Source of the DNA: Sialis fuliginosa
Lineage: Eukaryota > Arthropoda > Insecta > Megaloptera > Sialidae
Reading direction: 5' to 3'
Assembly (NCBI GenBank): GCA_961205875.1
Contig: OY540810.1
Coordinates: 31,682,001-31,746,000, forward strand
DNA: 64,000 nucleotides
Of this stretch, positions 23,450 to 36,390 are shown one piece after another (position 1 is the stretch's first letter; every line of letters starts with the position of its first letter). A model generated the notes under the pieces. The model worked only from the letters and a program-made list of their open reading frames with translations. It ran no database searches and was not told the DNA's origin. The position numbers were made by a program, and so were the translations under genes.

Positions 23450-25690
23450 TCATTTTCGCTATACTTATATAAAACTAATATTTCTGGTTAAGATAAAAGA
23501 TATACCTACAAAAGTAATGGAACATACATTATATAAAATAACGTTATCTATCTTAGAACGTATATTGTTTCTGTTGTGAACCATTTCAAATATAAATTTT
23601 AGTACATCGACGATTTTCTTTGAAATTTTATGGATAATAATATTCTGATAAAAATAGGGAGATCAAAATGAATATTTTTTACCAAAATCTCGTTTTCGAA
23701 ATAAAACGGCTTTACTATACCTTCTAATACTATTTATTTAAATGACCGTATAAAAAATAATAATAAATATTAAAACTAGTGACAATAAAAAATAAACATT
23801 TAATTATTTATTCAGTACATACCTACTTTATTAATAAAACACGTACGTCATAATAAAAAGAAAACAACAAGCAATATAGTGCAATAATAATCATAACAAT
23901 GGATAGCATAGACTTTATGTCTGAATAAATTGTCACCAATCATAGTGTTCTAGAGAGAGAAGAATTATGACAAGTTCCATCATTTCCACTCTCCCCCTAC
24001 TTGAATTATTGAAAATTTTGAAAAACATGTAAAGACAGAAGTTGTTCTTTACATCATAAGAAATATTTATAACAATTGTTCAAGCTATAATATTTCAATT
24101 CAAATAATTTTGGCTCAATCTACACCTAATTTTCAATGTTCAAGTTTTTTTCAGATTTTTTCTAAGCGATCGTTTTGGTGATAAGGGTAGGGGACAGCAA
24201 TTTTTAAGCGTTTTTCCCGAAAAATATTTTGTACAATAAACTTTCATTTGACACAATGTCCTTGATTATTTTTTCATTTCCCAATTTACCCCCTAAAATC
24301 AACCCTCAGAATCAAAATTGAACTTTTTTTACTTCACGTCTATAATTCGGTCACCACACTATCTCTGGGCTAAATTTCAAATTTTTACGTTGAATACTTT
24401 CAGAGAAAATTACCATGACAGACGGATGGACGGACGCACACCGAAGTGATTCCATAAGTGTTTCATATTCACACTAAAAACGAATACAGTTTTTAAAATT
24501 TATAATTAGAATATAAAATGTTATACCAACATAGCCCCCACATCATAATTATCGCGTGCCCCCATACTAGATTTTTCGGTGAAAGCTTTCCTGCTAAGAA
24601 ATCTAAAAAAAAAATTACGACCAAAAAAGAAACTTGTTGATTCGTCGCGCCGCACCCCCTGGCTAGAGCCTTCCTCACTCCCCCCTTAATGGGGGCCATG
24701 CACAACAATATTATTGATCCTAATCATCCTGCACTATAAATAACATAAACATCACATAAGTAAAGAAATAAGAGTTATAGTTATTTAAAATAATAATATT
24801 ATAAAAGTTAGTATAAACATTGTGAAAAAATTATGTAAATAAATATATAGGATCTTATCAAAAATATAATACGGTAAATAAATAAACATTTAAAATATCT
24901 AACTATTCCTAGAAAATCAAAGAATAAATACCGTTAATAATAAATAATGAATGAAATTGAATTTTATCGTTTATCGGAGTCAAAACATAATTATCATACT
25001 TTATAGCAATAATTTTAGCATTTTAGTGCAGTGAATATATGAATCGTATATAATTATTATCTACAAATGTCTATGAAAAATTCCTCAACATTACCATTAA
25101 AAACTACTGAATAAGTTGAAGCACGTGCTTTATTCATAAAACAATGATAATGAATATTAAATATCACGTTTATCATAGCGTACCTACCTGTTCGTGCAGG
25201 GCCGTAATAATCAGCATACGCTTTCCAATTTTAGTAAATCATACTTATTAAATATGCTTACCTATTGAATATATATACAGTTACTATTTAATTTGTTGCT
25301 TAATTGTAGATATATACTAATGAAAACTTCATATGGTGACGTTTTATGGTAAATCGACTCAATAGTAATTTATTATTGCAACGATTTTTTAGGAAAATTT
25401 TATTAATAAACGTTTACATATTTAAAATCCTTTCATTGGATACCCCACTCGCCAGGAACCATTTGCACCCCCTTCCCCATCAAAAGGCGCTAAAAAAATA
25501 ATATTTTACTTTTATAACTCAAGTCTATTATTTTTCCACCATTTACTACAAAATCTTAGCTTTATAGGTCAAATGGTTCAGTAGCTATAGAAGACTGTGA
25601 CAGACAGACAGACACAGTGTTACCACTGCTTTAAAATATCGAGCAATTTCATAACAATTTGACACCTAGCAGATACATAAAATTAACTGC
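23450..25690. other. Large intron or intergenic DNA, no gene
   Basis: AT-rich repeat-like sequence. The end of a GGACGGACG-containing interspersed repeat is visible near 24420-24435. A small open frame at 24493-24708 has no domain. If the flanking exons belong to one gene, this is intronic. Confidence 0.5.
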
Positions 25691-25699
25691 TGCAGTAAA

Positions 25700-26035
25700 A
25701 CAAAAAAAATACTGGTTTCACTTTATTCATTACTGGAGAAAAAACATAAACGAAATAAAAGGCTATAATTAAAAAAAACTATATTTACGGACTTTTGTAA
25801 TTAAAATGATTAAATAAAAAGTTAGGTACTTGTTTTATTAGTAACATGAGTTCATGAGAATTACAAAAAAGAAGACCGTCAATCACAAAAATAGTAAACC
25901 TTGCTCTTAGAGCGGCCATAACTAGTGCCAGTACCTTATATTTTTTATTATAATTCTTACATAAGATTGCACTATATGTTAGACTTATGTCAGATATTAA
26001 AAAAATAATAATGAGAAATAGGGGGGATCGAACTG
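25700..26035 (+). repeat. Interspersed repeat family B, copy 1 (partial)
   Basis: Shares blocks with 29600-29830 and 32500-32580: CATTACTGGAGAAAAAACAT, GCGGCCATAACTAGTGCCAG, and a following stretch to GACTTATGTCAGATATTA. Non-coding. Confidence 0.65.
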
Positions 26036-26249
26036 CTGCAGTAAAACAAAAAAATATATAAAATGGGTCAAATAAACCAAAAACATGTATACTTACAATA
26101 AGGACAGTATAACCTTGTCATAAGCAGAAAACGTTCTTAAAAGCCAACAAGTGCCTTAATGTACTTATAATTTTAATTTTAAAATGTTTAATTTAAATTT
26201 ATATGTAACAACTATGCTGCATAAAGACAAGTTTCTATTTTCATTAAAA

Positions 26250-26595
26250 TCCCGGGAAAAAATTTTAGATCTAAAGTGATCAAATCAGATCTTGACAGAT
26301 CTGCATTTGGAAACAAAATCATATTTTTTCACTGGTTTTTGATCTGCGGAAACTTGCAAAGATCTACAACGATCTACAAAGTTCTACAACGATCTACAAC
26401 GATCTACAAAGATCTACAACGATCTAAAAAAAATCTATGAAGATCGTAATTTTCAACGTTTCAATCTATAATAAAAAATCTTCAGAGATCTTTGTAGATC
26501 ATCGTAGATCTTTACAGATCTCCACAGATCAAAAATCAGTGAAAAATTATGATTTTGTCTCAAAATGCAGATCTATCAAAAAATTGTTCCTGGGA
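26250..26595. mobile_element. Foldback element rich in GATCT/CTACAACGAT motifs
   Basis: Inverted arms begin TCCCGGGAAAAAATTTTAGA at the left and end AATTGTTCCTGGGA at the right. The centre carries repeated AGATCTACAACG-like units, so GATC occurs more than a dozen times within 350 bp. Non-coding; superfamily unclear. Confidence 0.7.
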
Positions 26596-27650
26596 TGTTT
26601 CTTGTTTTAATTTTTTTACAAATGTAACATTTCGGAACAGATAGAGAGTATACCCCACTCCCGCTTTTGTCGACACCCAAAATAATATTATTTTTATTAT
26701 ATTTCAACGAAATAATCATAATCAAATATTATATTTATATGGTTATTTTTAAACTTAGATTATTTTTAATAAAAATGCAGCAAATATTTGTTTAAAAAAC
26801 GTCATTAATATAATTATAGCATTAATATCTAAAAATAATCTATACATGTGTGCATAAAAAAACGTTATCGTCAATATATTTAATTAAAAATCGATAATAA
26901 TATCAAGTATTATTAAAATCTATTTACATAAATTAATAAGTATGTATTAAGTATAAAGTACATCGTCATCATATTTTCTATTTCTAAACTCTGAATGATT
27001 ATATTATCTCAATCAATTCAAGTATTTGCAAATATTGATTTTTTGGTCGATTAGTGACGTTTTATAAAAAAAATAGCAAATACTGATATCTTATATTTTC
27101 GTACTTTGATATAAATGTATACGCAGTTCTAACTTCAATCTACATTAATCACGAAATAAAGGTAAATAAATGACTAAAGTGGATCTATATTTGGATATAT
27201 CAACGTCATCATTCATCTTATGTCAAAGATTAGCTACTATGTCACTGATTAGTTAATTGTATACAAATATACTTAAAATAATCATTTTGATACTATTTTT
27301 AAGTACTTTTCAGGAAAAAAGCAATAACAAACTTATCTAACAATCAGTTGTGAATTTTAATTATATGAATTTATCTACTGCATCGATCTTTTGTACAAAT
27401 ATACAATTAATAACTCAAAATCAAAAGTACAGCTATAGTTCCTTGCATCTCGGCAAGGCACTGAATATCAAGTAATCTTAATTATTTTATAGACTGTGTA
27501 AACTGCCTAAAATTGTAAATACATACTTTTTGATTAGTTTTTTGATAGTTTTTTTTTTTTTAATTTTGTCAGTCTATTTGTTATAAGTGAACTTAAAAAC
27601 TACTGAACTAATTTTGATGGAACTTATACTATTAAAAAGCAAAACAAACA

Positions 27651-27955
27651 AAAAAACTAGAATTAGTTTAGGACTAAATATCGCCACACTGCTTTATCAA
27701 AAAACTGAGCAGTAACCTGAGCGGTTTTTTGCCCCCCCCCCCCCTCGACCTTGTCACAGGCTGTCACATTTGTTGCCCCCCCCCCCCCCCCCCGTTATGA
27801 TGTAACATAAAAAAAACTAGAATTAGTTTAGGCTAATAAATATCGCCACACTGCTTTATCAAAAAACTGAGCAGTAACCTGGGCAGTTTTTTGACCTTGT
27901 CACAGGCTGTCACATTCGTGTGACCCCCCCCCCCTTGTTGTGACGTAACACAAAT
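27651..27955 (+). repeat. Tandem duplication of a ~160-bp unit with poly-C tracts
   Basis: Two units share AACTAGAATTAGTTTAGG, ATATCGCCACACTGCTTTAT and CTTGTCACAGGCTGTCACAT. They begin at about 27651 and 27808. Each unit ends in uninterrupted C runs of about 10-17 bases. Repeat-derived, non-coding. Confidence 0.75.
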
Positions 27956-28319
27956 TACGAAACAATAATTAGGTACTCAAAATCAACGAAAAAATCCTTT
28001 TTTCATTGCTGTTTATATTATTTTTATTTATATTAAATTTTTGCATGCATGTTTGAAATTTTCCCAATAACTCTTCGCAGGTCTCGAGTTACTAACAACA
28101 TAATTTGTTCTCTCATTTTTTCCCTTAGAATTCATATAAAATTCACTTTTTTGATTTTTTAGATGTGACATCACACAGCTTGTGACTCCTCCCCCCTTGT
28201 CACACCACGTCACACTATATACATTTGTAATTTCCCCTAATGGGGTTTGGTGCCAGCGTGCAAAAAAAATCTTAATAATGAAATGCCCATCTATTACAGA
28301 CAATAAAATGAACTCTGAC

Positions 28320-28469
28320 CTTTAAATGTGACGCCCTCAGTCTGAATGTGACGGTTTTGCGTTTGAGGCCGACCGGGGCTTGCGCAGCGGCCACCGGCTC
28401 GTAGAAATGCTGGTCCTCCAGATTGTAGTCGTCATACGCCTCACAATCAATCTCCAGCTCCATCGTCCA
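28320..28469 (-). CDS. Probable first coding exon of an unidentified gene
   Basis: The acceptor TTGTTACAG precedes TGGACGATG, so the start codon is at 28463-28461, six bases inside the exon. 48 codons follow to a donor (GTCAGA) in phase 0. The peptide starts MELEIDCEAYDDYNLEDQHF and ends in a basic stretch with KRKTVTFRLR. The KTVTF segment fits the consensus of a protein-phosphatase-1 docking (RVxF) motif, which is inference only. GC content is far above the flanks. With 23226-23400 it would form one frame of 106 codons. Confidence 0.62.
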
Positions 28470-29259
28470 CTGTAACAAACAACGATACGTTCATTGATAG
28501 TTTTTCATTCTAAAAAGGTACAAAATTCAAAGCTCTAGTCAAAATAAGATCAAAAGCAGCATGCTTCAGATCATCTGAGAGAGAATTTAAATCGGAATTT
28601 ATTTATGGTTCGAGTTCAATACATATTTGTCGGTTCGATTTCTAATTTTAAACAATTTTTACTGGTTCTAATCATAACATTTAAAAAAATTATCCATTTT
28701 TAAAGATTCCTTATACTAAATTATATTTAATATTCATAAGACTTAAAAATAATTTCTTGAACCTATTTAATTTTTTTTTAATATTACTGGTCAGATTCAA
28801 GCCTCTAATCTATGTTCATAATATTATAAAGCAAGAAAAAAAATATTTAAAATGTTCTTGCAGTTTCAGGTTCGACATATTGTTTTAAATTTTATGTGCG
28901 TTTATTTTTCAATGAATTATTATTTTATTCAGATATAGAATTGACCAATATAGGAATGTATTTTCTCAATGAAAAAGGCATATCTACTCTTTAACATTTA
29001 TAAAAGATAAAGATTTTTTTAAACTTTGAAATCCTGTTTTAAAGCAACCTTGGTACATTTCACAATAATATCAATGTTACAATTCAAAATGTTAAATAAA
29101 CAAGAGAGAAACAATCAATATTGCCACTGGCCATCAGAAATACCGCTCGAAACAAGAAAATGTTGAACTTGCTGATTAAAGAGTATGTCTATATTTGTAC
29201 ACTTTGTTTTAATCCTTCCAATACCAAATAATTACTAGTGTATAGAACCCTTCCAAAAA

Positions 29260-29832
29260 TATATATAAGGTACTGGCATCAGTCTTGGATATACCCCAGT
29301 AATGGCTATTTTTTAATTAAATGTACTGAATTAGAAATATTTGTTGATACTTGATTAGTACCATTTCTGAATATTAATCTATATACATACATTTAACTGT
29401 CTTAATATAACGTGATTTGATGACAATCGGCCAATAGGTGTTAAAATGTTGGACATTTAAACTAATTATTAGTATAATTTATTTATTAATTATTATATTA
29501 TTATAGCAACTGTTTTACACTGTTTCAAATTTGACGATTCTTTCTTTTATATCTTTTGTGTCATAATACTTATCATTTTGTAATCATAAGTGTTAATCAC
29601 TGCGTGCTCATTACTGGTTTTACTTTATCCATACTGGAGAAAAAACATATACAAAATAAAAGGCTATCACAAAACCAGTAAACCTTGCGATTATAGCGGC
29701 CATAACTAGTGCCAGTACCTTATATTTTTTATTATAATTCTTACATAATATTGCACTATATGTTAGACTTATGTCAGATATTAAAAAAAATAATGAGAAA
29801 TAGGTCAACATATTAATGAGGGATCGAACCCT
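29260..29832 (+). repeat. Interspersed repeat family B, copy 2
   Basis: Starts near AAGGTACTGGCATCAGTC. An inverted version of that end (ACTAGTGCCAGTACCTT) lies at about 29706-29722. The first ~350 bp match 32158-32530, and the last part matches 25700-26035. This suggests a non-autonomous DNA transposon, possibly composite. Confidence 0.65.
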
Positions 29833-30212
29833 CAATTTTAACTTTTAAATAAAAAATTTAATTTTATATTTGGTAACCCAATGCTCAATGTAGAACACAA
29901 ACCTATATTATTTTACTTTATAAAGAAAAAAAATAATTCCTATTTTAGTTTTTATATAGATTTTATCATTTAGACTGACAATGAAACTAATATTTTTAAC
30001 GTCCTAAAAATATAATATACATATAAAATACACACAATATTAATAATGCACTTAAAAAAGGCATCTGCATCGAACTGTAACTCCAAATATCTAGGCTACA
30101 AAAAAAGCATATGCACGCAGTGGTGTAGAACATTTTTTTTGCAAAAACAATTTTTAAAATAAGTGAATGGATGATGATAAAGTAAATACATTTTTATAAT
30201 CAAAGGATTTTA

Positions 30213-30630
30213 GACAAGGACTTGAACCGGAATTTATTTATAGTTCGGATTCGGTTCGGGTTCAAAAAACGTTATTTTTTAATGGTTCAGGTTCGAATTA
30301 ACAAATAAAACATTATCTGAAGAAGAAAAAACATTATAGCCATTAAAAATAAAAATCTCTAATTTTCAATTTTTTTGCAAACTGCAATTAAGTTCAGTTA
30401 TAGAATTAAAAAAGAAAGTAAAAATATGTCAATTTTAGTAGTGGATTTGATAACTCACATACAAAAAAATAATTTATTGAACCTTTAAAAATATAATATG
30501 GTTACCGGTTATCCATACGAAAAAGTTCGGATTCAAGTTCAGGTTCGTTGACTTTTAAATATAGCGGTTCGGTTCGGGTTCAGGTTAATGAAAAATACGT
30601 GTTTTTCGGGTTAAGGTTCAGGTCCCTGAT
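30213..30630. mobile_element. Non-autonomous hAT-like element, family C
   Basis: The ends read CAAGGACTTGAACC and GGTTCAGGTCCCTG, inverted to each other. Internal tracts of GGTTCGGGTTC-type sequence occur on both sides. A relative in the opposite orientation lies at 61845-62420, split by a younger MITE, and more degenerate pieces occur near 28590-28810. The 8-bp flanks match only partially. Confidence 0.6.
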
Positions 30631-31121
30631 TATAAATTTAGATTTTTTTAAGAGAGTACATTTATAATAGTAGTTAGAATTTTTTATTTTGTTTAATATT
30701 CTTAAACCCGACACGTACGTCACTGTACAGAAACATACACGGTTGCACGGAGAGAACCCCTATCTGGTGGTTACGGTAACCTAACACCACCTACACTGGT
30801 GGTGCAACAGCCGAGGATAGCTTACAGAAGTCTACAAGTGAGACAGAGACATGGTATGTTGAGATTCGTAGGGTTTCTCGTGAGAGAACGGGTAGCAGCC
30901 ACATGGTCCTTCCATCATCGGAACCTGTCGATTTTGTAACAGATGCAGAGCGCATATATTTATAAGTGTGGGTTAGGTTATGTTCGAGTATGTGTGTATG
31001 ACAGTTGCGAATATGTGCAATTTTTATATGCAGAATTTTTAAATTTCTCTTTGACTTTGGGATGTATTATCGATAGCCCTATATTAGTTCACTATGGTTT
31101 AATTATTAACTTTTAAGCTGC

Positions 31122-31209
31122 TATAGTTAGTAACATGAAAGATGACCGGTTCGGCAATGTAATTAAATTACAATGCTTAGATCGGTCATCTTTCATGTAA
31201 CAAACTATA
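31122..31209. repeat. 88-bp near-perfect palindrome
   Basis: GTAACATGAAAGATGACCG is followed after a short centre (GTAATTAAATTAC) by its complement. The palindrome continues through the flanks TAGTT/AACTA. A tiny MITE is the simplest reading. Confidence 0.7.
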
Positions 31210-32157
31210 TCTAGTTATATATAATATTACAAAATAACAGAAAAAATCATATTCCATGAAATAAATATGAGAATAAAACAGTCATCATAAAAAATAGAGT
31301 ATTAAATATTTCTAGAAAAATAGCATTTTCAAATAAATCATTATAAAATTAACAATTTTACTTTAAAATTCTTTACGCAGATTTAAATTGAGTTCTGGGA
31401 TTATAAAACAAGTTTAAAAAATATATTTTGAAGTGCATGGGGATAAAAAAATACGCAGATAAAATTTGTTAATTAACACAGATATTTCATGTAAAAAACG
31501 TGCATTCTTTGATTTCTTTTGGTAAAAAGAAAGTTTTGTAAAGGACCACTTCAGCGTTATCTTGATCACTATAAAGTTATTTTTACATTTTTATCAAAAC
31601 ACAACTGAAAACATTATTTTAGTCCTGGACTAACATCAAAAAGAAACATTAAAATAATTTTTTTTCATTTCGAAAGATTGCCTAATAGTCTATACATGAC
31701 ATTTCTCAGATCAGTGGAAAGTGTTTATTTTATAATAACCAAAAGTATCTACACAAAGACAAACCACCGACATACCAAGAACAATGAATATATTGTAAAC
31801 AGGGGTTTTATTTGTCGTTCATACGAAACTATTAAAATGAGAATTGCAAGATTTTCTAAAAGTTTTAAAAAGAAGAAATAAACCCATCTTGACGTGCATA
31901 TGTTCAAATACATAAAAATGTTTACACAAAATTATTCACTATTTGTTTTAGTGTAAAGACTCAATAACATACTCATGTAAATATTTGCTTTTAAAGAAAC
32001 ATAAAAAACTAAAATTACAAATAGTTGAAAAAATGTTGACTCTTGTTCATAATTTCACTAATTGTTAATTTGATATTTTAGCCATCAATGGAACAAAAAA
32101 ATGTATATAAAAGTTTTTAAATTCTTCAATGCACGATTATTCTTTTTGGTAAAGAGA

Positions 32158-32580
32158 TAAGGTACTAGCACCAGTCTTGGATATGACCCCAGTAATGACT
32201 ATTTTTAAATTAAATGTATTGAATTAGAAATATTTGTTGATATTTGATTACTACCATTTCTGAATATTAATATATATACATTTAACTGTCTTACAGCGTG
32301 ATTTGATGACAATCGATCAATAGGTGTCAAAATGGTGGACATTTAAACTAATTATAGTGGATATAATTTATTTATTAATTATTATATTATCATAGCAACT
32401 GCTTTACATTGTTTCAAATTTGACGATTCTTTCTTTTAAATCTTTTGTATCTACTTATCATTTTGTAATCATAAGCAAGTGTCCATCATTGCGTGCTCAT
32501 TACTGGTTTTATTTTATCCATTACTGGAGAAAAAACATAAACAAAATAAAAGACTATAATTTAAAAAACACACTATATTT
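32158..32580 (+). repeat. Interspersed repeat family B, copy 3
   Basis: Begins AAGGTACTAGCACCAGTCTT and follows copy 2 closely through TGACGATTCTTTCTTTTA and CATTACTGGAGAAAAAACAT. It stops before the right-hand terminal block seen in copies 1 and 2. Confidence 0.65.
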
Positions 32581-33179
32581 GTTATAAAAGAAAAAAAACT
32601 CAAAGTTTATATAAATCTTTAAAATTATTGAAATTTTGAAGTTTTTGTTTTCTATGAAAATAAAATTAGAAAATCCTCAAAATGTGGAGTTATTTTACCT
32701 GGCACACAAAATGTAAAAATATTACTATACATAAACATACATAGTTGGAATTTTATTTTTTTATTTCCTCTCATATTGAATACGTTTGATATTTGAATTT
32801 TACTTTAATACAAACATTAAAACAATATTTATGCTAATTATAATATTAAAATGTTTTTTACAACTGGTAACCTCATTAAAATTATATGAATGAATAACAT
32901 CCCTACATGAGAAAATATGGAATAAACTGATATACAATAATACACATATATACACGTGATTCAAACAATGTTGGCTCCCAAATAAGACTTAACCATTTTA
33001 TAGAATCAATTTGTACAAATAAAGTTCTTAAGTAAATATTTCAAAATGAATACTATAAAGGCAGATGGTTTAATAGAAAAGATAAAACTCGAGTATTAAT
33101 AGTTTCAGTATTTACAGTAGGTACTGTAGTTGAAAGCTACGTAATTTGAATAATGATGTGTGTATACTATATGCTGTAT

Positions 33180-34459
33180 CAGTGCCGGATTAACCATGTA
33201 GTAGGAGTAGCAAATGCTACGGGCCCCGCGGTTTTTCAGAAAAATATCTCTTATTGGATTTACCATCTTGCTACGAGGTGTCCAAATCTACAGTAATTAA
33301 TAATTTTATTTAGGGTTTCCAATCTCGATTTGATTTAATTGAAAAATCGATTTTTAAAGCTCCGATCTTTAGTTTTTTGAATCGCTGTTTCTAAATTTGC
33401 CATCATTAAACACCCCGGGTGGCACCCGCCTCATTTGTTAATAAAACAAGCCTTGGGTTGGGGTGAGACCCTTTAGGTCCACACAATCAACTTCCCAACA
33501 TGGTATGATTATAAATACATGAATACTGATTATTTATTGTTTCCATATAGCTTATGTGATTTTTTTTTAATATGTATATAACCAATTTTAATGGAATTTT
33601 TCAGAATTTGTCACCGTTGTATTATGAATATTAGTTTTCTAATATCTTAATGTCAATAATATAACACACATTTTTAGAATAACTAATTTGACAATTAGAA
33701 TTAAATTTCATTTGTTTCCAAGACAACATAAAATGTAGACATTTATTAACATTTAAAATTCAAATTTCGAGGGTGGTTTTCACCTTTCACCCCTTCAATG
33801 GCTGTTTAGGCACATTTAACAAAAAAAATACTGAAATACATGTTTCATTATTTGTATTGTAGAATTTTTATGCTAACTATGTTTCAAGTAAATCCAACCA
33901 AAAAAAAACTTTACACCCCTTTTTACGAAAAATCCTTTCTTTCAGATCATATTTACGTCAAAACGCTTCGATTGGCACCCCAATGAAGTCAATAGCATTT
34001 TTCATTTGCGAGATTTCGTGCACGTAAAAAATGACACGTACATACGTACGTACACACACACACATACATCTTTCTAAAAATAAAGTAACCTCGAAACATA
34101 CAAATATGTTGAAATTTTTGATTTTGATTTTCGGACCGATTACAATAACTTCCATTTGGGAAGTTCATAAAACCTATTTACCTCCTTTTTTTGGTTATTT
34201 AAAGTTTCCAAGGGGTAAAATGTCTAATAAATTGAATAAATTTATTTTTTTTGGTCATTATCAAGTCTGATAACCGTCCAATTTATTTAAAAAAAACAGA
34301 GTCCACTGATATTTTTTCTGTCGTAATGTACAAAAAATAAATCATATTGACTTTTGTCGATTTCCGACCTGGGAGTCACCCCCACCCCTAGCGACGCCAG
34401 TGACAATGGCCTCTTTATAACATTTGCTACAGGCCCCGCGCTGACTTAATCCGGTACTG
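33180..34459. mobile_element. 1.28-kb non-autonomous hAT element
   Basis: Termini CAGTGCCGGATTAACC and TTAATCCGGTACTG are inverted repeats. GGGCCCCGC/GGCCCCGCG blocks lie just inside both ends. It is flanked by TGCTGTAT (33172-33179) and TGCTGTCT (34460-34467), an 8-bp duplication with one mismatch. No transposase domain is visible in any frame. Confidence 0.85.
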
Positions 34460-34615
34460 TGCTGTCTGTATCAAACGAATTTAGAAAAAAAAACTTGCAG
34501 ATAAATGTGACCACTGTTTTAAAACGTATCTTCATTATTAATTAAAATAATTTAATTTTAACTTTATGTAGCTATTAAAATAATTCGGACAAGACATACA
34601 CGGGTGTATGCCATA

Positions 34616-34940
34616 AGGGTTCCGAAGTACGTACTACGTGGAGTGTTTGGAGCCACAGGTGCATTTTTGAATTAGAAAATAATATATAAATAGGGTCATA
34701 TTCTACTAATTGAGATCTAAATTTTGACACCCCACAAATAAAAAATAAAAATTCTATGACGCCCCACCCTATTGAAAAATTATTCTTTTAACAAATGTGT
34801 ACATCTTTTACTAGAGGGCATCATTTTACATTCAGTAAAAATTTCAAGTTTCTAGCTTGTATAATTTACGAGATATTTTGCTTTGACTGAAAAGTACGGA
34901 TAGACAGACAACAAAATTAATAGGGTTTTTTCGGAACCCT
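34616..34940. mobile_element. Short element with AGGGTTCCG inverted ends
   Basis: Left end AGGGTTCCGAAGTACG, right end TTTTTTCGGAACCCT. A related end recurs near 60862-60900 (GGATTCCGTT...AGGAACCC). Non-coding; TA precedes the left end only. Confidence 0.55.
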
Positions 34941-36186
34941 AAAAATTCATTTTGGTAGTTTATTTATGCACTTCTTTAACTTAAAATATTGTTATAACAA
35001 GAACAACAGTTTTTAAGCCATGATAGGGTATATTTAAAATAGAGGAGTGGCGGGGAAGCTATTTAAATTCAGTTCTTGTAATAAATTTTATAGTTTTAAT
35101 GCATTTGATTAATTGATACTTTTTTTCGCATATAACCACAGAACATTTCTGAACGGTGGTAATAAGGTCATGACCAATCGTGATCTTTAATTTGGTCCCT
35201 GTATACTCAGAAAAAAGAATTTAATACGTAGAAGCAAATAGCCTGTTTGATTTTTGAATATATTTAAATACATTCGTTCAAAAATAAATATTTCATAAGT
35301 ACTGATCGTTGTTTTAATCATATTTGCAATGGTTTTACATCGATAACTGATTCTAGGTTTCTGGTTGTAGTTCACGTCTTTTTATAAGTATAAAACTTAT
35401 TTCACACAAAAATCTCAATTGTTTCATTCAGTTTTCGTATGTTTACATAAATATTTTAAAGATATAAACATTTCTATTTTTATCTATAGTGTTGTTATGT
35501 CGGTGAATTTCGGTAATGTTAGAAAAACAAATATATTACAGAAAAAAAACATGATCGCCTAATCTAGCTTTGTCTCTAAAATTACCAATTTAAACAAAAG
35601 ATTCCATATGACAACCAATTTTACACGTGAGTGACCAAGATTTAAAAACTGTTTAAGGTAAGGCAACTATGAATTACGAGGGAGTGGTGAAAAAACAATG
35701 TCCTCGAAAAAGTTAAAAAATATGAAATATTTCAAATAAATAGAAACATAATGAGTTTCAAACTAAATACATACATGTTTAGGACAGGTATTACTCGGAA
35801 AAATATAAGGACAGTTAATTTGTTAAAATCGTATTTTTGTTTAAATATTAAAAATAATAATATGATTTTGTTTTTATAATTAAAAAATATATAAAATAGG
35901 TATGGCATATATAAATTTTGCTCAAAATAACTTGTACAAATCTTAAGAATTCTCTAAAATACTGACTGAACAAAATACATCTAAACAAAATAAAATTTTG
36001 AAAATAACTCACACAAAATAAATACAAAATCTTGAAACAGTTTCATTATCTCAATAAGGCACCCTAAAACAAACTGTACTTAACGAACACAGCTGTGCAT
36101 CAGTTACAAATGCGAAGTAAGCAACTTAAAGATTGACAAAAGAAATGTTATAAATACACATTTTAAACATTTCAAAATCAACTCAC
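34941..36186. other. Intergenic or intronic DNA, nothing recognised
   Basis: AT-rich, no supported gene, no clear terminal repeats. It would be the first intron of the unidentified minus-strand gene if the exon at 36187 is real. Confidence 0.45.
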
Positions 36187-36390
36187 CTGCCAGCCAAGTC
36201 AATGGTGATTTCAAATCACTTATCCAACAAATTCTTACACTTAAGCACTCTGATTTTCAATACGAATTCATTAAAAAATACTAACAAATACAAAAAAAAC
36301 ACTCACGACACTAACTAAGCCGGTAAAATCACTGTACTATAACATCAACACAGACGATGGTGCCATTCTGGTGAAGTCCATGTGACGGCC
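36187..36390 (-). other. Putative 5' non-coding first exon
   Basis: The minus strand shows GGCTGGCAG followed by GTGAGTTGA, a strong splice donor at 36186-36181. No long frame runs upstream, as expected for a 5' untranslated exon. The upstream limit is a guess. It could be the first exon of the gene whose coding exons lie at 28320-28469 and 23226-23400. There is no direct proof of linkage. Confidence 0.4.

Noticed and set aside
26330-26420. CRISPR-like direct repeats (GATCTACAAC units)
   Set aside because: Units are contiguous, with no unique spacers, inside a foldback transposon in a eukaryotic genome.
29812-29832. tRNA-like B-box (GGTTCGATCCC on the minus strand)
   Set aside because: No matching A-box or cloverleaf could be drawn; probably repeat-derived.
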